This document shows, piece after piece, positions 47,851-60,008 of a stretch of 64,000 bases of DNA. The stretch comes from Anthoceros angustus. Taxonomy: Eukaryota > Streptophyta > Anthocerotopsida > Anthocerotales > Anthocerotaceae. The stretch is taken from positions 620,001 through 684,000 of the forward strand of contig MU008188.1 in NCBI GenBank assembly GCA_010909165.1. The letters run 5' to 3'. Under the pieces are notes generated by a model. It was not told the DNA's origin. It saw only the letters and a list, made by a program, of their open reading frames with translations, and did not search any database. Position 1 is the stretch's first letter; every line of letters starts with the position of its first letter. Made by a program: the position numbers and the translations under genes.

Positions 47851-50440
47851 TAATTTCCTTTCGCGAGATTTGTCACCTACCATGTAACTTGATGATGCGC
47901 TCTTCGCTCTACGGTGTGTGGCGACCCTACGGTGATGCCGACCTACCGCCCTTTGACTGCCTCCCTCGCCTAGGGGTCGTTTTGACCCGTTCTTTTCCTG
48001 GGATATCCTCCTTCCTAACAATATCCTACAACTCCGACAAGATTCTCGAAAATTTCTGGCATGCTCCTCTTCAATCGTTTTAGCCAAAAAAAAAATCAAA
48101 CTTGTTGTCTCGGCTCTTTTGGGTTGGTTGCCCAAACTTTTGCATTCCACTTATCAGTCCCTTGAACACAAGGGTCTGAAAATTTTGTCTTTTTGTGAGC
48201 GGATATCATCCATAACACAAGCTCATATTGTAGTTGCATCGTTTTCGACATCAAATTCTTAGCCATGGTGGACATAAAAGCACGTCTTCAAGGGTAAGTT
48301 GAACCATCGTGCAAGGTGAACTTACATGTCCATGGCCTCGTATTTCGAGCTCGTCTTGCTTGTTCATCAAGAAGCACCTTGTATCGAGGCTAAGGGTTAA
48401 CGTGAAGAAGCATTCTTTATGTGTACATATGTGTGAGGTGGCGCGAATCGGTACCAGCTGCTACCTCATACCATCGCTTGTGAGACAAGCTGTAAGGATC
48501 TTCACAGTGGGTTTGGTATCACTGACCATGTCTCCTTGATGGCGGATGGCGTGCCTTTTCGAGTACGTTGAGGTTCTCTTGCTTTCTTTTTCTCACATTC
48601 CCTTGCCCAATGGCGATACCCGATTGCGGTTTTCACAGTCGTTTGGCGAATTGAAGATGTAGAATCAGGTCTCCCTCCAGCCTTTGCTTTTCCTTTACTC
48701 TTGTTGGGCCCTACACCTTAGTAACACCTTTTACGCCTTTTGCCTAAGGGCGGCGAGATAAAGGGCTGCTCTTCACAAGGCACCAATCACATCTTCCACG
48801 GTGGTGCTAGTTGAGAAATGTGATGAAATGGGTCCGTTCGAGTTGTGACAAGCACGATAGGATGGAGGCAAGGCGAGAGCTTTGGACTTGACTGCACTTT
48901 ATCGCGATCAGGGAAATGTCAGCTCGAAGAGGTATCAAATCGTGGCGTGTGTTGACACTTTATCTCCCTCCTTCATCCAAGTAATGTAAAGTACTCCATT
49001 TGTCTGCGCTAGGACATCATGTTTATTCTTGTCGTCTTTTCAAGTGAATGGCGTGATTCCCCGAACTCAATGTGGACAAGATCATGTCAAGTCCATTTAT
49101 GAGCGAGAACCGCCTATGCTATTACTTGATCCCATTTTGCAATTTCATCTGCGTAGGTTTGGGATTGCCATTGGGATATCGCCGCATATGTCCCCGCGGG
49201 CGGACTCCACGAGCCAAAACATGGCTCTCATGCCATCGCCACACACTATATTTTTGACCATTAAAACGGTCTTTCTACTAGTGTCGGTGGTGATTATAGG
49301 TACACCAATTGCCATTGTGTTTATGGTTTACGGGGGTTGGCGGGTTGTGGGTATTATGGAGTTGATTGGAAGCCTGCACCAAAATTCAGCGCATCTATCG
49401 ATCCTGCGGACATAAAGACCTATTTGAACGTCTTGGCTAAGGCTCACGACAATTGGTAAGAATCTATGTGTTGGCGGAGATGTGTGATCTGTGACTAACA
49501 ATGTGTGCGAGGAAGATCTGATGGGGCTTGGCTTGGAGGGCAGGTGTGGTACACACAGGGCTCTGCATGCTAACCTCCTTCTTCTTCACATATACATGGT
49601 TAGCTTGAAAGGGTGCACGCATAAAAAGCGTTATGTCTTTTCAATTCTAGGTTAGTTGATTCATTTTTTCTTGAAAACAAGCATGTACATGAAACCCTAA
49701 CTATCATGCCACCTACGTGTACAAGGTGTACGGTGGCTGACCCGTGAAAATGGGGAGTATAAGGAAAGGAAGGGGCACCATTTCGGTGCCTCTTCAAATC
49801 TAGCACCAATTGTGCTGCGTCACGGTGCTCCAGGGCTTCGCCTCGGCGGAGCAAGATTTCCTAGAACTTGGGGTGGCGGATCACATGGCGGTCGCGGCTT
49901 CTTTCATTGCCATCTTAAATTAGACTTTGCAAAGTTGAAACTTGTTTGATGTCCCTTGTTTCGAGGTGTCTTTGGATGGCGAGATCTATCCGGTCAATTC
50001 TTCCACTCTATTCTGATAAGTTCTTGATTTGAGATAACCCAACGGATTTCTCCACCACATAGGCTAGCTAGATTTATCGATGCTCCCGGCTACTACTTGG
50101 TCAGTGTTGAAAACCATTATGGAATTTGCGGTATACAAGCGGGTAGTGGATTCTCCACGGCGCTTGTCCGGAGCGTGGGTTTATCCCTCTCCTCAATGAG
50201 ATTTGAACTCGATGTCAAGATTTAATCGGGTTGTTGAGAAGCTTATGAAGTCCACCGGATGTTATCTCACAAGCCGTGGTTATAGTCACTGTTAGGAATC
50301 TGTGCTTCTTTCGAGACCGGGGGGTTGTTGTTGAGGTATCTCCTCAGACCACCTCGGCCTCTCTTGCTCGAGATCCACAGGATTCGTGTCCCTCGGCATT
50401 CTCAAAGGACTTGATCAAGTAGCAGAGCAGGCTCGATACC
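47851..50440 (-). pseudogene. Nested Ty1/copia fragment, unit 2
   Basis: Counterpart of 30151-32825. The protease reading frame seen in unit 1 is interrupted here by small deletions. The stretch 48565-49180 is almost identical to unit 1. Confidence 0.7.
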
Positions 50441-50634
50441 ATGTAATTCTGGATGATATGCACGTGTTGTAATCGGGCGAGAGGAATAGAGGCCGAGACT
50501 CGGATGCAAAATTGATTGAGTAAATAAACAAATGTCTCAAGCATATACTAAACCCTAATATCGAAAAGATATATAAGTAATTCTATATATGTCCTTCGCA
50601 AGCGACTTAAGCAGTGGTTAACTATATAACACAC
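50441..50634 (-). repeat. Copia 5' LTR, minus strand, unit 2
   Basis: Counterpart of 32838-33066, about 35 bp shorter through scattered small deletions. Confidence 0.65.
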
Positions 50635-50638
50635 TTAT

Positions 50639-53600
50639 GATGAACCAATGGTGTCGCTTCGTTATTGAGGACAATCATCGGCGGTTTGGCGGGCCATCAA
50701 GGAGACACAACCACGCCCTCGGGTCGTGAAGACCATGGAGGTAAAGTGGTATCCCATGATCCGAGCGCGGTGGTTTGGTGAAATCATGGGTGCTGCAACC
50801 CACGGACACGGGTTGGAGTCAACCTCATCACGGAGGCCCACAAGGCGTTTGGGGTTCACGCGTTTGAGCCCTCTACCAAAACTCTCAGGATGGCGGACAT
50901 GTCGAGACGCGCGCCGGCGGGAGAGTTGTCCGGAGTCCCAGCCACCATAGCGAGGGCACCCTCAGCCAGACTTCATGGTCATGAAGCCCGGACCTTAAGT
51001 ATGCTGTTGGGGCGTCCACTGCTCGGACTCGCCCAGACAAAACTACACTTCGGCGGGAAGGAGATCCATTTCAAACCGGTTGATTGGGATCCAAGGTAAG
51101 GGAAGGCGAGGATCACAGCAAGGACACTCTGCGGAGAAACCGTAGCACCACGGAGGGTACACCTTCCAGGGATAGTGGGGGTGACAGAGAGGATCTGGAT
51201 GGCTACCCTTTGCAAAAATCTCGTGGTCCAGAGAGATGGACTACGGAGGGCGCTGGGCGGAGGTCATCAACTTTTCAGGTGGATGCGCTGCCAAGGGGAG
51301 AGCAGGAAGAGGGCCCGAGACAGGCGGAGCACGAAAGTGACCCGTTTACCTGACGAGCTTTTTAAGTGGGGATGCGTGAGGATGAACCTGATGGAGGATG
51401 AGGGTTTTGGGCCAGCGAGGAAGGAGTCAACGATGTGGAAGATGTGGAGGTCCACAAGTCCCTAAAATTCCCAAGGTATGCAGTGAGTTGGGCGAGACCT
51501 CACCATTGTTGGGGAGTTCAGTATTTTCTTTCAAGGTCACGGATATGAAGGGCATTCAAAGCGATTGGAGCACGGATAGACCTAAAGCGGTGCTTCGGAT
51601 TCGACGATCTCGATCCCAAACACTCAAGGTCAAGGAGGTCTGGACAAATATTTGGCGGACATCATCTTTCCGATCGTAGCAATGAATGGGTAGCACCCAT
51701 TGTTGTGGAAAGCGGCCGGACAGTTATGCGCGAGTTGGAGGAAACTCAATCGCCAGAAGGACCACTTCCCCATCCTTTCGTGGATGACATCTTGGACAAG
51801 GTGGCGGTCGTAGTACTTCTCCTTCCTAGATGGATACTCGGCTTGGTGCACTTGGGGGTCGGTGGGACAAGACAATTCACACGGAGTGAGGCGTTTGCCT
51901 AAGAGAAGTGCCTTGGGATGAGAGGCCCGGGTTATTCATGCGGATGGTAACCAGCGTTTCCGGGATTTCTTGAGGACTTCATGGAGTGTTCTGGGCGACT
52001 TTTGTGTGCGGAGAAGAAGGACAAACAGGGCACTGAGTGCTTGGGCGTTGTAGAAACCAATTTGTACATCCAGAAATGCTATTTTGGCATTGCGGAGGAA
52101 TCTTCTTTGGGGCCGGGTGTGCACGAGGATAGAGGTAGACCAAGACAAAGTCAGGTCATCCAGTCCTCACCGCCCACAAATCTGAAGGAGTTGGGATTCT
52201 TAGGCATAAGGGTTGTCTGTTCATTAAGGACTTTCGACGTCTTTCCAAGCTAAGGTTGCTCGGAAGGAGGAGAGGCCGGACACGAGAAGGGAGGCGGCGT
52301 TCGAGGATCTGCACCACCTTCATAAGTGCTCCGATGTTGAAGGGTCGGGGGTGCGGTTTCACGTATATGTGGATGTCGGCGTGCATGCCATCGGGTGGTG
52401 CTCGGCCAAAGGATGACAAGCGGAGAGATCATCCGATCTACTACGTTGGGGCACTCACATGTGAGCGGTACACTACCACGGGCGAGGGGCATCGGGCATG
52501 GTGTCTCCCAGTCATTGGGCCTACCTCCTACCCAAGTTTGTGTTCTATGTGGACCATTTTGCGCTCAACATCTCGTGAATAAGCGGACCTGTCGGACAAA
52601 TTCGAGGTGGATTCACTCCAGTTCACCTTTGAGGTGAGACCAGGCGGGCGGCAACATCAAGCACTTTCTGTCGAGATTGAAGAGGCAGGCGGTCTGCGAA
52701 TCGAGGACGCGCCCGAGGCTGGTGGCCAGAGGCCCGGAGGCGGTCGGAAAAGCCAAGCTTGGGCGGCCTACAGCGAAGCGGAGGGGGAGTGCGTGAGGCC
52801 CTAGGCTGAGGCGGTACACATGGGAGATGGGAGTCCAAGCGGATTGACCCGGACCAGCAGGCCTTTGTGCACTACTTCGATTGGATGTACAATGGATGCT
52901 CTTCAAGGGTGGGCCGGATGGAGTTGAGCGGAGATACCTCAGCGGAAAGCAGAGGTAGTAATAAAGGATGCATGAAGGGTGAGGGTGGACATTGTCGCGC
53001 AGTCACCACCAAGATCTTGGAGGCGGATCAGGTGGCCCACCATGTATCACCGATTTGGCGATGTGCTTGTGATCGGGAAGCCTACCAATGACTCAATGGC
53101 GTTGGTGCCCATCGGCACTGCCTTTCGAAAAATTATCGACCGTCGGACCTATCTGACCGGCACACACAGAGGTACATCCACGGTGGCAGCGGACTCGCAC
53201 GGTGGGTGGAAGCAGTGGCAACAGGACGGACTCTGCAAGCATGGTGGCAAAGTTCCTCTCTGAAACATCATCTTGCGGTATGGATGTCCGTTGCGTTAGT
53301 AGCGATAGGACTCATTTCCTCAATGATGTGATATCGACGGACTCCCGGTATAACTCATGCAAGACACCAACCGCTTGAAGGCCAATGGGTTAACGGAGAA
53401 ACCAGCGGTCTTATGCCGCATCTGAATAAGCTCACGGTTAATTATGCTCTTGTAGGATACCAGTTCGGTCGCGGCCTTAGGCGGAAAAGTAACCCACACA
53501 ACAAACTCACTTATGGGCATTCTGGTTATGCGGTTGAATTTGAAAACTTGATTTAAGTCATGATGGAAGCGGCTCAGGTAGAAAGCCAATTGGAGCGGCC

Positions 53601-53865
53601 ACTAGGGTTTGTACATACGGAGGGAGGAAGAGGCTCGGCGGGATGCACGTGTGCAAAATCAGCATAAGGTGGCACGACGACTCCAACCAAGTATGTGAAG
53701 GAGGGAGATCAGCCCTTCTTTATAGCCTCATATGCATTTCAAGCTTCACTTCGGTGGATGGGACCTTACCGGTGGTGCGGTATATGACGCCAGATTCACT
53801 CAGAGCAATTGGATGGCGATTTGCCCACTCGGGTAAGCGGGTGGCGGGTGAAAATACCATGCCTA
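50639..53865 (+). pseudogene. Ty3/gypsy pol, unit 2
   Basis: Counterpart of 33075-36587, about 290 bp shorter. Readable pieces include the FRMADMSR-type protease end (50880-50905), VDDILDKVAVVVLLLPRWIL (51780-51840), PPTNLKELGFLGI (52170), VDHFALKHLVNK-like RNase H (52550) and the integrase tail near 53510. Disruption is heavier than in unit 1. Confidence 0.82.
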
Positions 53866-54299
53866 GTGTTGGCGGATAGCAAATGAGAAGGAGTATGTGG
53901 ACCACGGACCTCCTTTGGGTAGGAAATGAGTCGAGGTTTGTTTCGAGGGTGGCGGTTAAAAATAAAGGCGGAAAGAAGAAATAAGTCCGGGTACTTGATT
54001 GCACTCCAGTGTGACTGGGGCTGAGGACTCGTGAGGCAGGGCTCGGGTGGTAGGGACTCGGGGCACTCAGGAGCTCTGGACTACACTTCCAAGTCGGACC
54101 CACTCCCGGGAGCCACAGGATGATCGCCAGTAAAGTAACTTAGGGAGTGGCGGCGGGGGGCCACGTGGGCCAGTCTTGAGGGGCGTGCATGCGCGGCAGG
54201 ATTGGGATTGCAGTAGCGTGCCGCCGGTATGCTCCCGCAGCCTTGTAAAGCTAGTCTGTGGCTAAGGCGCGTGGTAAGGCAGAGTAAGACATCACAGCC

Positions 54300-56160
54300 T
54301 CGGGTTACAGGCGCGAAGAGCCACCCCTCCCTGCCATTACTCCTCGGCGTGCAACGGAGGTCATTCTTCAGCAACTGGCGTTCGATCTCGCACCGACACC
54401 GGCTCTCTGCGTTGTCTTTCGAGCGCCAAAGCACCTTCACGCGGCTCGTTTGGGAGATGACTAGCGAAGTCGGTGAGCAGATGTTGAACTTCAAGTTCAA
54501 CAGTGAAAGGGCGCAATGGGACCCAGGCGGTGGAGTGTGGAGCCACTCGCTTGGTGGGCACAACATCGTCACTGCGCTACGACTTGGTCCTTGGGCTAGG
54601 AGAGGCGGAGGCTGGTGAAGGGCGCACTGGATATTTCTCCGGCCTTCTGGACCAGCCACGTCCCTCAGAGTATGCCGGAAGATGTTCAAGTGGCGAGGTC
54701 CGCTCAAGAACTGCGAGGACCCGGGAGGTGGGATCGGAGGTCCCGAGGCGGTCTGGCAGTGAAGTAGGGGAGTGGTTCCGGGCCCACTGAGGGAAGGTGG
54801 AGGCGGCGGGGCGCCCTCTTGCGACACATGATCCTCCAACGGTGGGCGATGTCGGACCTCCCGGCGGGAGAGGTCCTGGCAAGATCATCTCCTTTGGAAT
54901 ATGCTCTGGTGGACCACCTTGGTGATAATCTAGCTGGTGTTCCTCCTATACGAGAGCCGTGAGGTAGGATCATCTTGGCGAATCAACCAGGAGGCCAAGT
55001 TGAGAAGTGAGAAGCACACTCCGGTCGTTGCCGCCATTCATCATCCATGTGGTCACATGAACCTCCACAAGGAGGGGAAGAGGAGCCGGCGCTACAAGGG
55101 GCCTACAGGCAGCGAAGGAAGAACGCAGGAGGCCGAGGTCCGGCTGGGCATGGTCCAGAGGAGGGACGGCAGGGACTGACTCACTGCATGGACGGACCCC
55201 ACATACGGGGGAGGTGTGGAAGACATTCCGCTTCCTCCTCTGGTCCCTCACTCCATACCTGGGGAGTCCACGGAAGGGCGGCGTGTACGGAAGGGAGGCC
55301 TGGCACCTCACATGACCTGGTCAATTTTAACCCTGACTCGTGAGGAGCGAGCGGACCTATACCTTGAGTCACTCATTGCCTTCCTTGCTCCTGGAGTGCC
55401 TCAAGAGAGTCCGTCCGGGGCTGGGTGGCGGGCCTAGCGATGGAGACGCTCCCTCAGCCACCGCCTTCACACACCTCCGGAGGAGAGCAGGTGCTCCCCA
55501 TGTGGAAGAGGCAAGACTACCCGCAGTGGCGGTACCCTCCGGACATGGGGGCCCGGGCCTAAAGGCCGTTATGGTCCGGGTCGGAGACACACCCACGGAG
55601 AAGGAGGCGGTGGGAGGCACCCCACGGTGGAGGAGATCAAGGGCCAGTCGGCCCGTGGAAGGGAGGTAAGAAATTCCCTCACCCCACGGATAAGAGAGGA
55701 GCTGCCAGAGGAGGAGACCAAGCAGAAGGCAAGGAGTTAGTGGCAACATACATGGGAAAGATCCTTTGAAAAGAAAATGCTCCATGATGATTGTATGACC
55801 GGCGAGGAAGGAGCAAGAGGATCTTCTCCGAGACATCAAGATGGAGAGGAAGGAAGAAGAAGATAGGGACCCTCCATGGTAGTGGTATCTAGTGGGTTGC
55901 CGGACTACCACGGTGGGGGTCTTGGAAGAAGGAGCCTGGCGGGATGGAAGAAGCGCCTAAGCGGGAGGAGGCGCAATTACCACATGAGAGAAATCGGCTC
56001 CTTGGAAGGGAAGGAGCAAAGTGGTGCTTGGCAAGCCCACAAAATAGGAAAAGCGGCGGACCGGGAAGGCGGGGAGCAAAGGAGGGCGAGGCCAATCCAC
56101 GAAGAGACGCGTCCTATCCCGTGTGTGGATCAGGTATGGTCAAAGACCATAAATGTTGAA
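54300..56160 (+). pseudogene. ORF-X, plus strand, unit 2
   Basis: Counterpart of 37134-39163. The opening WEMTSEVGEQMLNFKFNSER (about 54450-54510) is in one frame here. The later core is broken. The end reaches the same TGGTCAAAGACCATAAATG block near 56140. Confidence 0.5.
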
Positions 56161-56420
56161 TGGAATAGGAAGGATAGGCGATGTACAGCATCCTTTAAGG
56201 ATGATCTTGGTGGTTACTAGAATAGAATTTACCAAGGATCGAAGAGACTTAGGTGCCGAGCCTTAAATCTGATGAAATAATAAAATATTGGAAAAGGTGA
56301 CTGCGGCGTCACAGGGAGGTGTATGTGGAAGACCTCCTTTATAACATCAGGAGGATTTCACAGTAAAGTATCATGTCTTGCGCTTACTCGCGATACTTCG
56401 TTGTTGGCCTTCAATATCCT
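56161..56420 (+). repeat. Start of plus-strand gypsy LTR, truncated, unit 2
   Basis: Counterpart of 39164-39440, again ending where the minus-strand ORF-X copy begins. Confidence 0.6.
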
Positions 56421-58345
56421 GTTGTGAAGATGGGCGCTGCAATCTGCGCATTTGAGAGATCATCAATCTCGTGGGCCACTCTCCATCCTCACACACCTAC
56501 CCTTGTAGGCGTCCCTTGCAGTGGTCAATTCTCCCACCTTCACATGGAGGTTACATTCTCCTCCCTTGCTTCCTTGGGCTGTGGGGCACGAAGGGCATAA
56601 TCACCAAAACTTGGCTTCCTCACCACCCGGATCACCCACCTTCTTGTGGTGCTCCTCTTGGAACCTCCTTTGTTCCAGCTCGGCCATTTGCTTGGCAAGC
56701 TCCCTCTCCTCCTTAAGCACCCTTTTCCCTCCAGCTCTTGTAGTCTGAGTCTTGAGCCTCCGGCGCTTCTCCTCAGTGTGCAGGTCCGCAATTCTTCCGT
56801 CATATCCGGATTGTGATGGCTTGGGTAGCCACACACTCTTGCGTCCATTTCTTTAATCGCCACCTTCTCCTTCAGAGCCTTCCGTTTGCCCTTCCGTTCT
56901 TGCTCTAAGCTGGGCAAATGCTCCCTCATATACGCCTCCAAGTCCCTTTGGGTTGTCGCCCGGATGGCTCTCTCCTCTTGTGACAACCTCCCTCCAGACC
57001 TTCTCCGCAGGCTGTTGTTCCACAGGTGCGGCTGAAGCTCTTACCTTCTCCAACTTGGCTCGTCGGACTCCATGGCCTCCAATTGCCATTTAGTCCTGCT
57101 TTCCTCTCCGTCATTTCTTGGGCTTTGACTTCCTCTTGGCATGCCCACAGGGGCTCTCCCTAGCTTAAGCTTGAAATCTCCAGCTCCTTGCATTCATGAG
57201 CCATCCTTGACGGGTCCCCTCACGGTGCCTCCAGCCCTTCCTCCAGCGCGGGTAGTGGTGGCCTAGCGCGCATGGCGCTTTCTCTCTCTTTCCCTTCCCT
57301 ACCGCCGTAGGGCTTCTTTCCCTACGATTGTGGGGTGCTTGCCTACCATGGTAGGCTGCTACCGTGGTAGGCGGCTCCCCTACGGTAGTCTGCCCACCCT
57401 CCGGTAGGCTACTCCCTCTGGGAGTGGTCAGTGCCTCTGCTAGGCACACGAGATGGTGGGGACTCCCCCCACTGGGCTGTCACCCCTCCGTGGTAGTCCT
57501 CCTCTCATAGACTACCATTCGGCCTTCCTCAGGTTCACATTCCTCTCCTCCTCCTTGCTCCTGTGGGAAAAGTTTCCTCAGCAACCTTGTTGCCTCTACA
57601 TCCTCGCCTTGTCTCTAGCATGCTTGTGGAGGTCGACCTCCCCTTCTTCCTAATGCAAAAGGCAAGGCCTTTCCAAGCTTGGCTGGAGATGGATTATCTC
57701 GAAGGGATGCCAAGCATCCTTCCAACTCCTTGCTTGTGAGGTCCCTCAGTTTCCCATGCACCAAATAGGTGCTAGGTAGCAAAGGCCTGGGCCTTCCTCA
57801 TCCACAATTGGCAGGAGCTTCTCCACCATGGTGGATGTATGCTTCATATAATTGTTCCCCAATCGGCTTTGGCTCCCATGGAAATCTTCCACAAAAAGCT
57901 GGAGGAAGTTGGTGCTTTGAAATAAGAAGTCCTTTGGTAATTTACCAACCAGCACAATCTTGCAAGAGCCTCCACTTGACTCCTTGATGCTCTCTTTCCA
58001 GCCATTCTTGGCGTGGGCCTTTCCTCCGTCCATCATGTCGAGAGCTCTTGGAATTTGAGAGGGCCGTCCTCTTCCTCCATTCGACCTTTCGAGAGAGCAA
58101 TTCCGAGCTCTCCTCCAGTCCCATACACATGCTCCTTACGGTCCAGCGGGATCCGCTCGAGCATTCCTTTCTAGATGGTGCGGCTCACGGATGATGGAGT
58201 TGATGAAGCACTCCTCAATCAACTCTAATTGGTGTAGGCCCATTGGCGCCATACACCCATCTAATTGATGTTACCTCCTCTGCCCATTCTTGAGAAATCA
58301 ACCAAATCGTGGGGTTAAGGCCCACAAAACAAATTGAACAAACAT
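56421..58345 (-). pseudogene. ORF-X, minus strand, second copy in unit 2
   Basis: Counterpart of 39440-41430. The coiled-coil is shorter (AKQMAELEQRRFQEEHHKK near 56660). The core IKESSGGSCKIVLVGKLPKD lies near 57950. Ends at the inverted junction. Confidence 0.55.
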
Positions 58346-59289
58346 GAGGGACCCAATGTCCTCCAAAAGGAGGAACATTGGGTCCTCAAATGATGACCGG
58401 AAGGAGCGCAGGTGCGAGCAAAGCTTCCGATTTCAATGAGGCCACGAGTGATATGGACTGAGTCAGGGAAGAGAGGCAGGAGCGGAGGCGCCAAGGAGGA
58501 AGGTGGCGCGAGAGGGGCAAGGAGGGACCCACCCCTCCACCGGTAGGTGATCTCAGGTGACCACCCTGATGAGTCTGCAGGACTACGTGGAGGTACCATT
58601 CAACTCACGCCCAAGATGATGGACTACCGGAGTAGGCCGGTGCCACAGTAGTACAGTGGGGCCGGGCCGGAGGCGGCCGAGGATGAAGGGAGCCGGGGAT
58701 CCTGTGACACCACCCCTCGGAGGGCCGGTGAGGTGGTGGAGACAACCCCACGGAGAGAGACTGGGCAGGATCCGACCCGTCGAGGAAGGAGGTGAGAAGT
58801 TCTCGCCCACAGACAGGGAAGAGCCCGGGCGAGGAGGAGACCAGCAAGAAGGCGGAGGAGTTAGTGGAGGCATCGGCCAACAATTGGGGAAGAAAGACTC
58901 TTTGAGAATGCTCCAAGATGGGTATGGACAAACCAAGCAGGAGGATAGGAGCAAGGAGGATCTCACCCGAGACATCGCTTGATGGAGATGGAGAAGAGAA
59001 AGAGGGGTGGGCTACGGTGATCTTGGATCTCGCCAGTAGTGTCTTAGGAAGGAAGAAGCCAGCGACCTAAGCGAGGAGGTGAAAAAAGAGGCGCCTAGTC
59101 TCTTGTGAGAGTGCGCGGGAGGACCGGAGGAATGGTGCCGCCCATGGAGATGGAGGAAGGGCAAATTGTACTTGCCCCACACAGTGAGAGGACAAAGGAC
59201 TAGGAAGGGCAAGAGCAAAAGGAGGCGAGGGAGCCAATCCACAACGTCACTATCCCAGTGGTGAGGACTAGATATGGTCAAAGACCATA
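58346..59289 (+). pseudogene. ORF-X C-terminal part, inverted copy
   Basis: Reverse-complement relative of 26600-27460. The plus-strand frame 58656-58982 reads RIRPVEEGGEKFSPTDREEP and GRGGDQQEGGGVSGGIGQQL, matching the Gly/Arg-rich end of ORF-X. It ends near TGGTCAAAGACCATAAATG (59274-59292). Confidence 0.55.
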
Positions 59290-60008
59290 AATGTTAGATG
59301 GAAGAATAGAAAGGGCCAGTGATATGGTGACATCCTCCAAGGATGAACTTAGGTGACTTTTGCAAGAATAGAATTTACTCGGAACTTAAGGTGAGCGTGG
59401 GTTGCTGGGCATCAAATGTCATGTAGGAAATAATAGAATATTGGAAAAGGTGACCGTAGTAGGGTCACCTAAGGGATGTGGAAGGCCTCCTATAAGAGGA
59501 GGAGGATTTCACAAAGTAAAGTATCACGCCTTGCGCTCCATGCTGTGAGTCCTTTGCCCTTGTAAAGGAATTTCGTGCAGGTGTGAATATGAGCAGTGAT
59601 CGCAGAGAGGAAGTCGCGGTGTGGGTGCTTTGTAGACGATCCGGACTTGAAACCCTGTTGGGACGTGCCAAGTGTTTTTTGTTTTGGGATCCGTGGTGAA
59701 AATAAGTCGGGTTGGTAGTAGTAGGAGGTATTTATAGAAGAAATGCCCTTGGCCTATGGATTCTTTTCTTGTTTTGATTTTTAAGTTAGAAAATAAATGG
59801 TCCGAATTTGGTGTTCCTTGGCCCATGGACTCGGAATGTTCCCTAAAAAGTCTATATATGTGAGATAGGGGGTTTGGAATAATTAGAGTGTGAGTCTATA
59901 AGTTGGGGTCGACCAAGCAGTGGTGAATGAGTGTGGGGTTGTGGATTGGGATGTGGGAAGCGGTCGAGAGGTCGACAGTAGGGGAACCCGGGAAACTTAA
60001 CCCTAGGA
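59290..60008 (+). repeat. Gypsy LTR start and upstream segment of the third element
   Basis: The first ~340 bp match the distal LTR part of the units in inverse orientation. From about 59640 it matches 23330-23682, including AAAAAGTCTATATATGTG (59846-59863). It is placed immediately before the third ORF-X. Confidence 0.5.

Larger units (their letters stand above)
41447..58348. repeat. Tandem compound unit 2 (~16.9 kb)
   Basis: Second copy of the unit above, in the same orientation and internal order. Its right end meets an inverted junction at 58348-58384. Differences from unit 1 are mainly indels of 1-10 bp. Confidence 0.85.

Noticed and set aside
58346-60008. A second primer-binding site after the inverted LTR part
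   Set aside because: No TGGCGCC-type or TGGTATCAGAG-type sequence was found there; the only PBS of the third element is at 63339.
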